From the NCBI RefSeq assembly GCF_034087045.1, contig NZ_CP139247.1, forward strand, positions 1,674,001 through 1,738,000: a stretch of DNA of 64,000 nucleotides. The letters are read 5' to 3'. The translations under genes were made by a program, and so were the position numbers. Below are positions 8,524 through 17,082 of the stretch, piece after piece (within the stretch, counting starts at the first letter, position 1; each line of letters starts with the position of its first letter). The DNA comes from Chitinophaga sancti. GTDB lineage: Bacteria > Bacteroidota > Bacteroidia > Chitinophagales > Chitinophagaceae. Under the pieces are notes generated by a model. It was not told the origin of the DNA, ran no database searches, and saw only the letters and a program-made list of their open reading frames with translations.

Positions 8524-9507
8524 TTACTTCTTGTATATCCTGTAAGTATCTCCGTCTTTTAACCAGCCCGAGTTGGTCATGTCTGTAATTGAATCCAATA
8601 CCTTCGGTAATGGTGGGATCCGGACAAACATTCTATTTAGATGGAAGGTGTCTATCGCTCTTTCTGCTACAATCTTCACCCCATAATAATTCTCCAGCGT
8701 TTTGAGTATATCATGAATTTCTGTACCATCAAACACAAATTTATTCTCCTTCCACGCTATAAAATTCGCATCATTATTTGCATTCTCTTCAGGCTGTTTC
8801 CCTGCTGCAAAAGTTACTTTACGACCCGGTGTCACCACTAGTTTATGCGTATCATGTGACACTGCCACCTTTCCAGTTACCACTGTAACTTCCACAGGTG
8901 TGGCAGCATATGCCCTAACGTCAAAAGAAGTCCCCAATACCTGCGTCTGTGTTTCATTCGCATATACCACAAATGGTCTTCCCGGTTGGTTCGCTACCTC
9001 AAAAAATGCTTCCCCTTCCAGGTGAATCGCTCTTTCTGCACCAGCCAGTTGTTTGTCATAACGTAAACGACTGTTTTGATTCATATATACCTTACTACCA
9101 TCAGGCAGGGTAATAGTCGTCTTTTCATTAGCCGCTGTGAGCGTCGTGATTTCATTCGGTCCACGCAGCGTGAAGTAGAGTAGGGTCGCTACTGCAATAC
9201 CAGTAATACTGGCTGCGATACGCAGGTACATTTTCCTGTTGCTCACCACCTGCAATGCTGATGTGTCAGTTGTATATACACGCTCTTTGAAGCGCTGCCA
9301 GTTAGCTTCGGTATCAGGGATAAATGTGGTGTCGTGATCACCGGTGATTGTCCACGTACGCCTGATCTCATCGAAGTAGCGACGATGCGTAGCATCTTCA
9401 TCCAGCCATTTTTGCAACATGGTTCGCTCAGAAGGGGAGAGTGAATTCTCCAGCGAGCGTACAATCAGCGTATCAATATTTTCAATTTGCTCAGACATAT
9501 ATGTCAA
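8524..9507 (-). CDS. FecR family anti-sigma factor/sigma regulator
   Basis: Inner-membrane regulator of the ECF sigma factor encoded just upstream. The 327 residues comprise a cytoplasmic N-terminal anti-sigma region (LSPSERTMLQKWLDED), one membrane helix at about 94-112 (IAASITGIAVATLLYFTL) and the periplasmic FecR beta domain. FecR hallmarks include TLPDGSKVYMNQNSRLRYD, GEAFFEV and VLGTSFDVRAY. A C-terminal DUF4974/STN-like domain begins at FDGTEIHDILKTLENYYGV. Its ATG overlaps the sigma stop by four bases, so translation is probably coupled. Usually a SusC/TonB receptor gene follows; here the next gene is convergent and unrelated. Confidence 0.93.
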   Translation of the reverse strand: MTYMSEQIENIDTLIVRSLENSLSPSERTMLQKWLDEDATHRRYFDEIRRTWTITGDHDTTFIPDTEANWQRFKERVYTTDTSALQVVSNRKMYLRIAASITGIAVATLLYFTLRGPNEITTLTAANEKTTITLPDGSKVYMNQNSRLRYDKQLAGAERAIHLEGEAFFEVANQPGRPFVVYANETQTQVLGTSFDVRAYAATPVEVTVVTGKVAVSHDTHKLVVTPGRKVTFAAGKQPEENANNDANFIAWKENKFVFDGTEIHDILKTLENYYGVKIVAERAIDTFHLNRMFVRIPPLPKVLDSITDMTNSGWLKDGDTYRIYKK

Positions 9508-10097
9508 AATTGTAAAAGTAAAGGATAAAGCGCCGCTCCTGCTATAAACAGGATAGTGACCTGCAGATAATCCTGCAGGGAAATTCGTAATTTTTTCAGG
9601 GCCGTCACCATCTGGTTCTCTACTGTTTTTACAGAGATATTCAGGGTAGCGGCAATCTCCTTGTATGATAGTTCTTCATATCGGCTAAGTATAAAGATCT
9701 CTCTGCACTTTTCCGGCAGCCGGTCTACAGCTTGCTGAATATGTTGGGTAGTTTGTTGCAGGTTCATACCAGCGCCTGGATTTTCCGCCTGTACTGGTTC
9801 ATGCTGTTCACCTAGTTCCATATGTACGCCTCTACGCTTTTTTTTATCAACATAATCCAATGCCATATTGATCGCGGCTTTGTGCAGGTAAGCTTTAAAG
9901 TAAACTTCCTGTAGTTCAGCCCGACGGTTCCATATCTTAATAAATACGTCCTGTGCAAGGTCTTCCGCAGTGGCAGTGTCCTGTACAATGCGGTAGATTG
10001 TCTTGCAGACAAACGGAAACCAGTTCCTGAACAGTGTTTCCATGAACAACTGCTCATTCTCCTGTAATAATTTTTGCAATGCAGCATTTTCCGGCAT
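9504..10097 (-). CDS. ECF RNA polymerase sigma factor (sigma-70 family), FecR-linked
   Basis: Extracytoplasmic-function sigma factor that should be controlled by the coupled FecR protein. The region 2 signature is TATAEDLAQDVFIKIWNRR and region 4 is LPEKCREIFILSRYEELSYKEIA with the helix-turn-helix NISVKTVENQMVTALKKLR. I chose the ATG at 10097 (MPENAALQKLL), giving about 197 residues. An upstream extension (ATG at 10178, TTG at 10187) adds a poorly conserved-looking segment. The chosen ATG lies four bases after a perfect TATTTTTG element. The C-terminal tail is unusually hydrophobic (VTILFIAGAALYPLLL), possibly a membrane-contacting end. Confidence 0.9.
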   Translation of the reverse strand: MPENAALQKLLQENEQLFMETLFRNWFPFVCKTIYRIVQDTATAEDLAQDVFIKIWNRRAELQEVYFKAYLHKAAINMALDYVDKKKRRGVHMELGEQHEPVQAENPGAGMNLQQTTQHIQQAVDRLPEKCREIFILSRYEELSYKEIAATLNISVKTVENQMVTALKKLRISLQDYLQVTILFIAGAALYPLLLQF

Positions 10098-10101
10098 GGT
10101 A

Positions 10102-10109
10102 CAAAAATA
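10102..10109 (-). promoter_or_regulatory. TATTTTTG (-7-like) four bases upstream of the sigma-factor ATG
   Basis: On the minus strand the order is TATTTTTG-TACC-ATG. It matches TAnnTTTG exactly. If it is a functional promoter the transcript would be leaderless; otherwise it is chance or the real start is elsewhere. Confidence 0.35.
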
Positions 10110-10257
10110 ACCTTTGTCCGTATTCCCGCTAGCATAGGTAGGGGCAGTACTGGAAAATGTCCTGAGTACAGCTTGCATATGTGACAATTAATTTGCTGTG
10201 ATATAATAGATAACGGTTGTCACAGCTGATACCCCTATGTGATGGGAAAATAAAAAA

Positions 10258-10348
10258 GTCGGAAGATTATTTCTTCCGACCATGACCAGGGCAGGTGCCC
10301 CTTAAAAAAAATGAAGCCGGCCATACTGAAGTATGGAACCGGCTTTTT
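10258..10348 (-). terminator. Two hairpins downstream of the small secreted protein gene
   Basis: Stem AGCCGG-CCATAC / GTATGG-aa-CCGGCT at 10315-10344 is flanked on the minus strand by a T run (plus-strand A run at about 10303-10310) and on the plus strand by TTTTT, so it could work both ways. A second perfect stem, GTCGGAAGA / TCTTCCGAC, lies at 10258-10280. They separate the minus-strand gene at 10387-10698 from the sigma gene. Confidence 0.7.
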
Positions 10349-10386
10349 GATTAACCCCTATGAAAACCAACTATTGCTATCTTAAA

Positions 10387-10698
10387 TTATTTCTCTGCCA
10401 GTTTAATTTCTCCGAGATCTGTTGCTTTGCCATCTTCTACTCTCACATTTGCAATCGTCACATCCTGGAATGGACTTTTGGCAGAAACTATCACGGTATA
10501 TGTGCCGGCTTTGGCCTGTTGTAAGGAAAAGGTTCCATCATTAACAGTCGCCTTCAAAGTATCTGTTCCCATAATCGCCCATGCATTGTTTGCACCATCT
10601 GCAGGAGTTACTTTTCCTGAGATACTTCCTTCATCACTTGTCCTGAATGCATACGCACAGAATACAGCAACCGCAAGGACTAACATTATTTTTTTCAT
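10387..10698 (-). CDS. Small secreted protein with carboxypeptidase regulatory-like domain
   Basis: About 103 residues from the internal ATG at 10698 (MKKIMLVLAVAVFCAYAF), which starts with a clean signal peptide; the longer frame to 10746 lacks one at its N-terminus. The mature part is a single beta-sandwich of the carboxypeptidase-regulatory type (SISGKVTPADGANNAWAIMG, GTFSLQQAKAGTYTVIVSAK). Such domains are common add-ons of surface and TonB-linked proteins in Bacteroidota; as a stand-alone protein the role is unknown. It has its own terminator and no operon partner. Confidence 0.75.
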   Translation of the reverse strand: MKKIMLVLAVAVFCAYAFRTSDEGSISGKVTPADGANNAWAIMGTDTLKATVNDGTFSLQQAKAGTYTVIVSAKSPFQDVTIANVRVEDGKATDLGEIKLAEK

Positions 10699-10826
10699 GG
10701 TCGTTTCAATTGATATGGTTAATGCAGTAATAAAATCAATTAGCATGCCAACGGGGTAGAAATCAAATCATGTAATATCAGGTTTAACATTCCTTTATAC
10801 TCAGCTGCAAGAGGTTGCTATAAACA

Positions 10827-10912
10827 TCGAAGGAGGTTTGCCATCAGGCAAACCTCCTTCGACTCCCCGAAAAGAAAACGCTTTTGCCGAAGGCAAAAGC
10901 GTTTTCTTTTCG
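10827..10912 (-). terminator. Tandem pair of long perfect hairpins after the BI-1 gene
   Basis: Hairpin one (10827-10862) has a 16-bp stem ending in GGTTTGCC with an ATCA loop. Hairpin two (10868-10912) has a 21-bp perfect stem with core CTTTTGCC-GAA-GGCAAAAG. On the minus strand they follow the BI-1 stop by 17 bases. Stem lengths are far beyond what simple termination needs. Confidence 0.75.
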
Positions 10913-10928
10913 ATTGTTTTATTTTAAA

Positions 10929-11669
10929 CTATCTTCTATTCAACTTAGACAGCAGTCGCAGTATCTCAAGATACAACCACACCAGCACCACCAGCAAACC
11001 AAACGCTGCATACCACTCAAACCACTTAGGCATACCTTGTGCTGCACCCTGCTCAATCATATCAAAATTCAGAATCAGATTCAGCGCAGCAATCGCTACT
11101 ACCACCAATGAAAAGATAATACCAATCATGCTACCCTCATGCAGAAAAGGAATGTCTACAGAGAACAGACGCAGTACCAACGCAATCAGATAAAATACTG
11201 CAATACCTGCAGTCGCTGTATACACAATCGCACGGAACTTCTCAGTCGCACGCAGCACACCCAATCTATAAAGCACCAGCATTGCGACAGCAGTACCAAA
11301 AGTCAGACCTACAGCCTGCAGTACAATACCATCATATAATGAGGAATACATTGCGGAAATAACGCCGAGGAACAAACCTTCTGCCAGTGCATAAGCAGGT
11401 GACAAATAAGGCGCCCATTCTTTCTTAAAACTAATAACGATTGCCAGTACAAAACCACCGATACCACCTATCATCAGGAAAGGAATATAGTTACCCTCTC
11501 TTGCGAGGATACCCCATGAGTAAACAGCAGCACAGATCACCAGCGCTAAGAGGAAAGCAGTCTTGTTGGCAGTACCCTTTACTGTCATTGAATTGTCCGT
11601 AGACTTCAGGGCAGCCTGCTGAAATGTCTTTTCATTCAGGACGGGATTATTGGGTTGGAATAATGCCAT
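10929..11669 (-). CDS. Bax inhibitor-1/YccA family membrane protein
   Basis: A 246-residue inner-membrane protein with about seven hydrophobic helices after a polar N-terminal stretch of roughly 35 residues. The family pattern is visible in LSPAYALAEGLFLGVISAMY and LNLILNFDMIEQGAAQGMPKW, followed by the C-terminal helix and a basic end (LLSKLNRR). Members form a pH-sensitive calcium-leak fold in BsYetJ; whether this one conducts ions is inference. It is monocistronic, with a strong hairpin pair downstream and a divergent oxidoreductase gene upstream. Confidence 0.9.
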   Translation of the reverse strand: MALFQPNNPVLNEKTFQQAALKSTDNSMTVKGTANKTAFLLALVICAAVYSWGILAREGNYIPFLMIGGIGGFVLAIVISFKKEWAPYLSPAYALAEGLFLGVISAMYSSLYDGIVLQAVGLTFGTAVAMLVLYRLGVLRATEKFRAIVYTATAGIAVFYLIALVLRLFSVDIPFLHEGSMIGIIFSLVVVAIAALNLILNFDMIEQGAAQGMPKWFEWYAAFGLLVVLVWLYLEILRLLSKLNRR

Positions 11670-11764
11670 GATGTTATAATAATTATTTGTCAGCTAAATT
11701 ACGATTTTCACTCATAAATATCGTAAACCAATTGCGAATTCCCTGTTAAACTCCGTAACTATTA

Positions 11765-11836
11765 CTAAAAGTTATGAGCCATAACTTTTAGCTATGCTGG
11801 CGGAAAGACAAAGTCTACCGACTTTGTGTACTTTTG
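11765..11836 (+). promoter_or_regulatory. Two palindromes and a TACTTTTG element upstream of the korA-like gene
   Basis: A perfect 12-bp inverted repeat with 3-base spacer (CTAAAAGTTATG / CATAACTTTTAG) lies at 11765-11791. A perfect 8-bp inverted repeat (ACAAAGTC / GACTTTGT) lies at 11808-11827. A TAnnTTTG match (TACTTTTG) is at 11829-11836, leaving a leader of about 100 bases. The layout suggests an operator and promoter, but neither palindrome matches a regulator I recognise. Confidence 0.45.
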
Positions 11837-11944
11837 TTAAAATTCAGCCTTCCGGAAAGTATATGATTTAAAACAGTAAATACTACCCTCCGAATCGTTA
11901 AATTTACAGCCTGAAAAAATATCAGTCGTTAAATAAGATCTTAA

Positions 11945-13798
11945 ATGTCAAATACTTCGGTTCAACAGATAGAAGATGTGGTGATCAAGTTCGCTGGGGA
12001 TAGTGGTGACGGTATGCAGTTGACGGGAACTCAGTTCTCCAATAATACCGCCCTGGTAGGTAATGACCTCAGCACTTTCCCTGACTTCCCGGCCGAAATC
12101 CGTGCCCCTCAGGGTACCCTGGCCGGTGTGAGCGGCTTCCAGCTCCACTTCTCCTCCAACCGTATATTTACCCCTGGTGATGCCTGTGATGTACTGGTGG
12201 CTATGAACGCAGCAGCGTTGAAGGCCAACCTCAAATCCCTGAAAAAAGGCGGTATCATCATCGCAAATACTGACGGTTTTGATGCAAAAAACCTGCGCCT
12301 CGCCAATTACCCTGATGGTGTAAACCCACTAGAAGATGGTTCCCTGGTGAACTTCCAGCTCCATACCATGGACGTAACCAAGATGACGCGTGAAGCGCTC
12401 AAGGAAAGCACCCTCGGTATGAAAGAGAAAGACAGGGCCAAGAATATGTTCGTGCTTGGATTCCTCTACTGGTTGTACGACCGTAGCCTGGAAAGCACCG
12501 AAAACTTCCTCAACGACAAATTCGGAAAGAAACCTGAAATCTTAGATAGCAACCTGAAAGTGCTGAAAGCAGGTTATAACCTGGGCGATACCGTAGAAGC
12601 CTTTACCACCCGCTACCGTGTGGAAAAAGCAAGAATGGAGCCCGGTACTTACCGCAGCATTACAGGTAACACTGCCCTCTCTTACGGCCTCATCGCCGCC
12701 AGTCAGAAGGCAAACCTGCCCCTGTTCCTGGGTACTTACCCTATTACACCGGCATCTGATATCCTGCATGAGCTGAGCCGTTATAAAAACTTCGGTATCC
12801 GCACTTTCCAGGCAGAAGATGAAATCGCAGGTATCGCTTCCGCAATCGGTGCGTCCTACGGTGGCCACATGGGGGTAACTACTACCTCCGGTCCGGGTAT
12901 GGCACTGAAAGGTGAAGCCATCGGTCTGGCAGTAATGCTGGAAATTCCGCTGCTGATCATAAACATTCAGCGTGGCGGTCCTTCTACAGGTTTACCTACC
13001 AAAACGGAACAATCTGACCTTTTACAGGCATATTATGGCCGTAACGGGGAGTGTCCGTTGCCGGTAATCTCCGCATCCACCCCATCAGACTGTTTTGATG
13101 TGGCTTACGAAGCTTTCCGTCTTTCCATCGCACATATGACACCCGTGATCCTGCTGAGTGATGGGTATATCGCAAATGGTGCTGAGCCATGGCGTTTCCC
13201 TAAGTCAGACGACCTGAAGCCAATTCCGGTTAAGTTCAAAACAGCACTGGAAGAAGGTGAAGACACTTATCTCCCTTATCATCGTGATGAAAACCTGGTG
13301 CGCCCCTGGGCAGTACCTGGTACACCTGGTCTGGAACACCGTATCGGTGGTCTGGAAAAACAGAACATCACTGGTAACGTGAGCTACGATCCTGAAAACC
13401 ACCAGGTAATGGTACGCATCCGCCAGGAAAAAGTAGATAAGATCGCAGATCATATTCCTCCTCAGACTATAGAACTGGGTCCTGAAAAAGGTAAGGTACT
13501 GGTACTGGGCTGGGGTTCTACCTATGGTTCAATCAAGACTGCCGTACTGGAACTGCTGGCAGAGGGACACGAAGTAGCACATGCACATATCCGCTACCTG
13601 CGCCCATTCCCTAAAAACCTGGGTGAGATCCTGCACAACTATGATAAAGTATTGATTCCTGAAATCAACAACGGTCAGCTCATCAAGATCATTCGTGAGC
13701 AATTCCTGATCGATGCACAGGGTTATAACAAGATCATGGGTGTGCCTATCACAAAAGGCGAATTGGTGATTAAGATCAGGGAGATGCTGCAGGCATGA
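11945..13798 (+). CDS. 2-oxoacid:ferredoxin oxidoreductase, fused gamma-alpha subunit
   Basis: A 617-residue fusion of the gamma domain (residues about 10-190; GDSGDGMQLTGTQFSN, FPDFPAEIRAPQGT) and the alpha/pyrimidine-type domain (from about 235; FLGTYPITPASDILHEL, FQAEDEIAGIASAIGAS). Its partner would be a beta subunit that binds TPP and an iron-sulfur cluster; together they interconvert a 2-oxoacid (2-oxoglutarate is typical of this KorA-like form) and acyl-CoA with ferredoxin. The next gene is not the beta subunit, which usually follows directly, so it must be elsewhere or lost. No frameshift is seen here. Confidence 0.9.
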   Translation: MSNTSVQQIEDVVIKFAGDSGDGMQLTGTQFSNNTALVGNDLSTFPDFPAEIRAPQGTLAGVSGFQLHFSSNRIFTPGDACDVLVAMNAAALKANLKSLKKGGIIIANTDGFDAKNLRLANYPDGVNPLEDGSLVNFQLHTMDVTKMTREALKESTLGMKEKDRAKNMFVLGFLYWLYDRSLESTENFLNDKFGKKPEILDSNLKVLKAGYNLGDTVEAFTTRYRVEKARMEPGTYRSITGNTALSYGLIAASQKANLPLFLGTYPITPASDILHELSRYKNFGIRTFQAEDEIAGIASAIGASYGGHMGVTTTSGPGMALKGEAIGLAVMLEIPLLIINIQRGGPSTGLPTKTEQSDLLQAYYGRNGECPLPVISASTPSDCFDVAYEAFRLSIAHMTPVILLSDGYIANGAEPWRFPKSDDLKPIPVKFKTALEEGEDTYLPYHRDENLVRPWAVPGTPGLEHRIGGLEKQNITGNVSYDPENHQVMVRIRQEKVDKIADHIPPQTIELGPEKGKVLVLGWGSTYGSIKTAVLELLAEGHEVAHAHIRYLRPFPKNLGEILHNYDKVLIPEINNGQLIKIIREQFLIDAQGYNKIMGVPITKGELVIKIREMLQA

Positions 13799-13827
13799 TA
13801 ATCAGCTAACTAATATATAGGCAAAAG

Positions 13828-13856
13828 ATCCTGTCCCCCGGGGCAGGATTTTTTTT
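13828..13856 (+). terminator. Intrinsic terminator after the oxidoreductase gene
   Basis: Stem ATCCTGtCCC / GGGGCAGGAT closes a short CCGG-type loop and is followed by eight T. It would isolate this gene from the secreted protein gene at 13877. Confidence 0.8.
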
Positions 13857-13876
13857 GTATATTCATTTATCGCCAA

Positions 13877-14467
13877 ATGTCTATTATGAAAAGCCTCGTA
13901 CTGTCTTTATTATTTTCATTCCTGATGCTGGAAATAGCCGCACAAACGCATAGCTATGAAATTCGCTATGGTAGTCATGTGATTGGCAACATTACCGCTG
14001 TGCAGAAAGTAACAGGAACCGCCAGAAAGATTGCTATCCAGAGCAACGTTGATATGAAACCCCTTGCTAAGTTTAACCTTAATATTAACTGTGATTACGA
14101 CGACAATGTCCTGTTGCTTGCCAATGCAAAACGTACTACCGGAAAGGAGGGAGACGATAAGTACAGCATTACTAAAAGAGATGGAAAGAATTACAGCATC
14201 AATCACAATGGGGAACGGTCAGTGCTGAACAATACAGATATCGTACATACGGTAGCGGAGTTATACTTCTTCGAACCTCATCATATCACCAGTATATTTT
14301 CAGAGCTGCAAGGCGCCTTCCTGCCACTCAGGTCATTGGGGAATGGATTATATGAGCTGACCCTGCCAGAGGGCAAAAAAAACGTGTATAAATACGAAAA
14401 AGGCACATTGGTACAAGTAGAGATACCACAGGCATTTGGAAAAGCGCTGGTGGTTAAAATAACTTAG
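13877..14467 (+). CDS. Secreted protein of unknown function (DUF6134-like)
   Basis: A 196-residue protein with a signal peptide (MKSLVLSLLFSFLMLEIAAQ, counted from the ATG at 13886; the ATG at 13877 adds three residues). The mature part is beta-rich with YEIRYGSHVIGNITA near the start and YELTLPEGKKNVYKYEKGTL near the end. The pattern resembles the DUF6134 family of Bacteroidota exported proteins, assigned from memory and moderately sure. It stands alone between a terminator and a convergent gene. Function unknown. Confidence 0.7.
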   Translation: MSIMKSLVLSLLFSFLMLEIAAQTHSYEIRYGSHVIGNITAVQKVTGTARKIAIQSNVDMKPLAKFNLNINCDYDDNVLLLANAKRTTGKEGDDKYSITKRDGKNYSINHNGERSVLNNTDIVHTVAELYFFEPHHITSIFSELQGAFLPLRSLGNGLYELTLPEGKKNVYKYEKGTLVQVEIPQAFGKALVVKIT

Positions 14468-14541
14468 AATGGGTTTAAATAAGCTGAGGATAGCTTGCGC
14501 TACCCTCAGTGATTGTTTTAGTCTATAATTCAGTCTAAAAT

Positions 14542-15735
14542 TTAGTCTATCACCTTTTCAATGATCTGCCCACTCACCTTATCCTTCAGGATCACTTTCT
14601 TCGTACCATAATGCGTCATTTCTTCCTTGACAAGATAATACTGTGAATCGTAATCCTGCTGAGTAACGTCTTTACCTACATTTTCACGACCTCTCCATAT
14701 CTCCAGTTTTACCGGCTCCCACAATTTAGAAGCTGCACTGCGATAAGCGGCATCCAGAATAGCATTCACCACATACCCGTCGTAAAACGTTTCCTGTGGT
14801 GCACGTTGCTGCTCCATGGCTGCGAACATATCGGTGAACATGTGATTGTAGCCCAGGTCATTCAGTTCATCGCCTACAGGGAATAACCATCCGCTGTTGC
14901 TTTCCGCTTTTTCAGCTACATAGTCTGCCCCCTTTCCGGTGGTGAACATATCAAAACCTGTACGCAGGAAATTGTTGATCCAGATAGTACCTTCTGTACC
15001 CATCACTTCATCACGCAGGTCCAAACCACCTCTGAAAGTCCAGCTGACTTCAAACTGCCCGATAGCGCCATTTTCATACTTCACTAACCCGATGGCATGG
15101 TCTTCGGCATCGATAGGTTTTACCTGTGTATCGGCCCAGCACATCACCTCTACAGGTTTTATGTCTTTGCCGATAAATGAACGGGCTATTTCCACGCAGT
15201 GACAACCCAGGTCCAGCATACAGCCTCCGCCGGCTTGTTCCTTATCCCAGAACCATTCGCTGTGCGGGCCGGGATGTGTTTCTCTGGATTTTGCCCAGAG
15301 TATTTTGCCCAATGCTCCGTTCTTCACGCTATCAAGTGCTTTCAGGAACTTGGGTGTATATACCAGATCTTCGAGATAACCATTGAAGATGCCTGCCTTT
15401 TCTACGGCTTCCAGCATACGTTTGGCTTCTTCTGCATTACGGCCCAGGGGCTTGGTACAGATCACGCCTTTTTTATGTTTACAACAGAGCAATACCGCTG
15501 CCTCATGTAGATTGTTGGGCAGTGCAATACATACTACATCCACATCAGGATGGGCAATAGATGCCTCCATATCGGTCGTCCAGTGTGCTACCTGGTAGTC
15601 TGCTGCGAACTTTTGTGCACTTTCTTCCCTGCGGGAATAAATACTTACAATCTTATCACGGCTACGCTGCCCCTGTAACGAGTCAGCATAAAATCGGCCT
15701 ATGAAGCCTGAGCCTAACATGGAAATACGTTGCAT
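14542..15735 (-). CDS. Gfo/Idh/MocA family NAD(P)-dependent oxidoreductase
   Basis: Sugar- or polyol-dehydrogenase-type enzyme of about 397 residues. I use the ATG at 15735 ([20 protein letters not shown]), which puts the Rossmann glycine motif at the N-terminus; the frame to 15825 runs into the neighbouring gene. The N-terminal domain has [20 protein letters not shown] and [15 protein letters not shown]. The C-terminal substrate domain has [20 protein letters not shown] and [15 protein letters not shown]. It starts two bases after the stop of a nucleoside-type symporter gene, so the pair probably imports and oxidises the same compound. The exact substrate is unknown. Confidence 0.9.
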   Translation of the reverse strand: MQRISMLGSGFIGRFYADSLQGQRSRDKIVSIYSRREESAQKFAADYQVAHWTTDMEASIAHPDVDVVCIALPNNLHEAAVLLCCKHKKGVICTKPLGRNAEEAKRMLEAVEKAGIFNGYLEDLVYTPKFLKALDSVKNGALGKILWAKSRETHPGPHSEWFWDKEQAGGGCMLDLGCHCVEIARSFIGKDIKPVEVMCWADTQVKPIDAEDHAIGLVKYENGAIGQFEVSWTFRGGLDLRDEVMGTEGTIWINNFLRTGFDMFTTGKGADYVAEKAESNSGWLFPVGDELNDLGYNHMFTDMFAAMEQQRAPQETFYDGYVVNAILDAAYRSAASKLWEPVKLEIWRGRENVGKDVTQQDYDSQYYLVKEEMTHYGTKKVILKDKVSGQIIEKVID

Positions 15736-15737
15736 AC

Positions 15738-16964
15738 TTACAGAGCTGTTTTGGTTTGTTTTTCCTTGAAGAGTACGAGGAAGAGGAAGCATACCACCAG
15801 TGCAATACCTGCAGGAATGATCCACACCCGGCGCCAGAATTCAGCTAAAGGCAGATCCTTGTAATGATCAGAAATAAGACCTGCTACCCAGAAACCGATC
15901 AGCATACCTACACCATAGGTAGCAAGCGTGATCAGACCCTGTGCGGCACTCTTATATTTTTCACCTGCCTGGGCATCTGTATAGATCTGACCAGACACGA
16001 AGAAGAAGTCGTAACAGATACCATGCAGTGCAATACCGATAATCAGCATAAACAACAGATCATTTGCATCACCATATGCGAACAATGCATAACGGATGGC
16101 CCATGCCAGCATACCAGCCATGATCGTCTTTTTGAAACCATATTTCTTGAAGAATACGGGGATCAGGAGGATCAGGAAAGTTTCTGACAACTGACCAATG
16201 GTCATCATCACCGTTACATGTGGCATTTTCATTTCTTCGAAGAAACGGTGTGCATTCTGGTAATAGAACGCCAGCGGAATACAGATGAGGATAGAGGAAA
16301 TAAAGAAAATGAGGAAGTTACCATTCTTCAATAAGCGAATGGCGTCAAGACCTAAAATTTCACCAATACTTTCTTTCTGGTTTTTGTCCTTTATCGGTGG
16401 TGTCTTTGGCAGACTAAAGCTGTAGATACCCAGGATCACAGACGCTATACCTGCCATAGCAAAGGTGTTTTTCATGAATCCTGCAGCTACACCAGCTTCA
16501 CTATCCCATGCAAAAGCAGAAACCAGCACACCTGCTATAATCCAGCCGATGGTCCCGAACATGCGGATCACAGAGAATTCCTTTTCAGGATTTTTCATCT
16601 GGCGGAAAGAAACGGAATTCACCAATGCTAGAGTTGGCATAAAGAGTACCATGTAAGCAAACACATAAGGATAGAATACGCTTACATCTTCGGCACGAAA
16701 CATCTGGAACATCAACACAGCGCCTGCAAGGTGCAGTACGCCAAGGATGCGCTCAGCATTAAAGAACTTATCGGCAATCATACCGATGATAAAAGGAGCG
16801 ATAATAGCGCCGTATGACTGTGTGGAGAATACATTGGCTGTGGCGATACCATCTGCATGAAGGTTCGCGCTCAAATATGTTCCTAATGTAACAAACCATG
16901 CCCCCCAGATAAAAAACTCAAGGAACATCATAACGGATAGCCGGATACTGGTACTTACTTTCAT
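15738..16964 (-). CDS. Nucleoside:H+ symporter-type MFS transporter (NupG-like)
   Basis: A 408-residue inner-membrane carrier with twelve predicted helices. The start [31 protein letters not shown] is the standard opening of the nucleoside/H+ symporter family in Bacteroidota, followed by [17 protein letters not shown] and a cytoplasmic loop ([14 protein letters not shown]) between helices six and seven. The coupled dehydrogenase gene lies two bases downstream. Family members in sugar clusters often carry substrates other than nucleosides, so the specificity is open. Confidence 0.87.
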   Translation of the reverse strand: MKVSTSIRLSVMMFLEFFIWGAWFVTLGTYLSANLHADGIATANVFSTQSYGAIIAPFIIGMIADKFFNAERILGVLHLAGAVLMFQMFRAEDVSVFYPYVFAYMVLFMPTLALVNSVSFRQMKNPEKEFSVIRMFGTIGWIIAGVLVSAFAWDSEAGVAAGFMKNTFAMAGIASVILGIYSFSLPKTPPIKDKNQKESIGEILGLDAIRLLKNGNFLIFFISSILICIPLAFYYQNAHRFFEEMKMPHVTVMMTIGQLSETFLILLIPVFFKKYGFKKTIMAGMLAWAIRYALFAYGDANDLLFMLIIGIALHGICYDFFFVSGQIYTDAQAGEKYKSAAQGLITLATYGVGMLIGFWVAGLISDHYKDLPLAEFWRRVWIIPAGIALVVCFLFLVLFKEKQTKTAL

Positions 16965-17082
16965 AACGATTTTATACTTAACAATGACGATAACTTTGCC
17001 CGTATAAGATAAGTAAAATAAAACCGAAATTCCAATAGGGTATGAAAAACGGGCTTTTTAGATGCGCCCCCGGTTAACTTAA

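Noticed and set aside
15736..15825. Longer start for the Gfo/Idh/MocA gene
   Set aside because: The extension lies inside the neighbouring transporter gene and precedes the Rossmann motif; the ATG at 15735 is the natural start.
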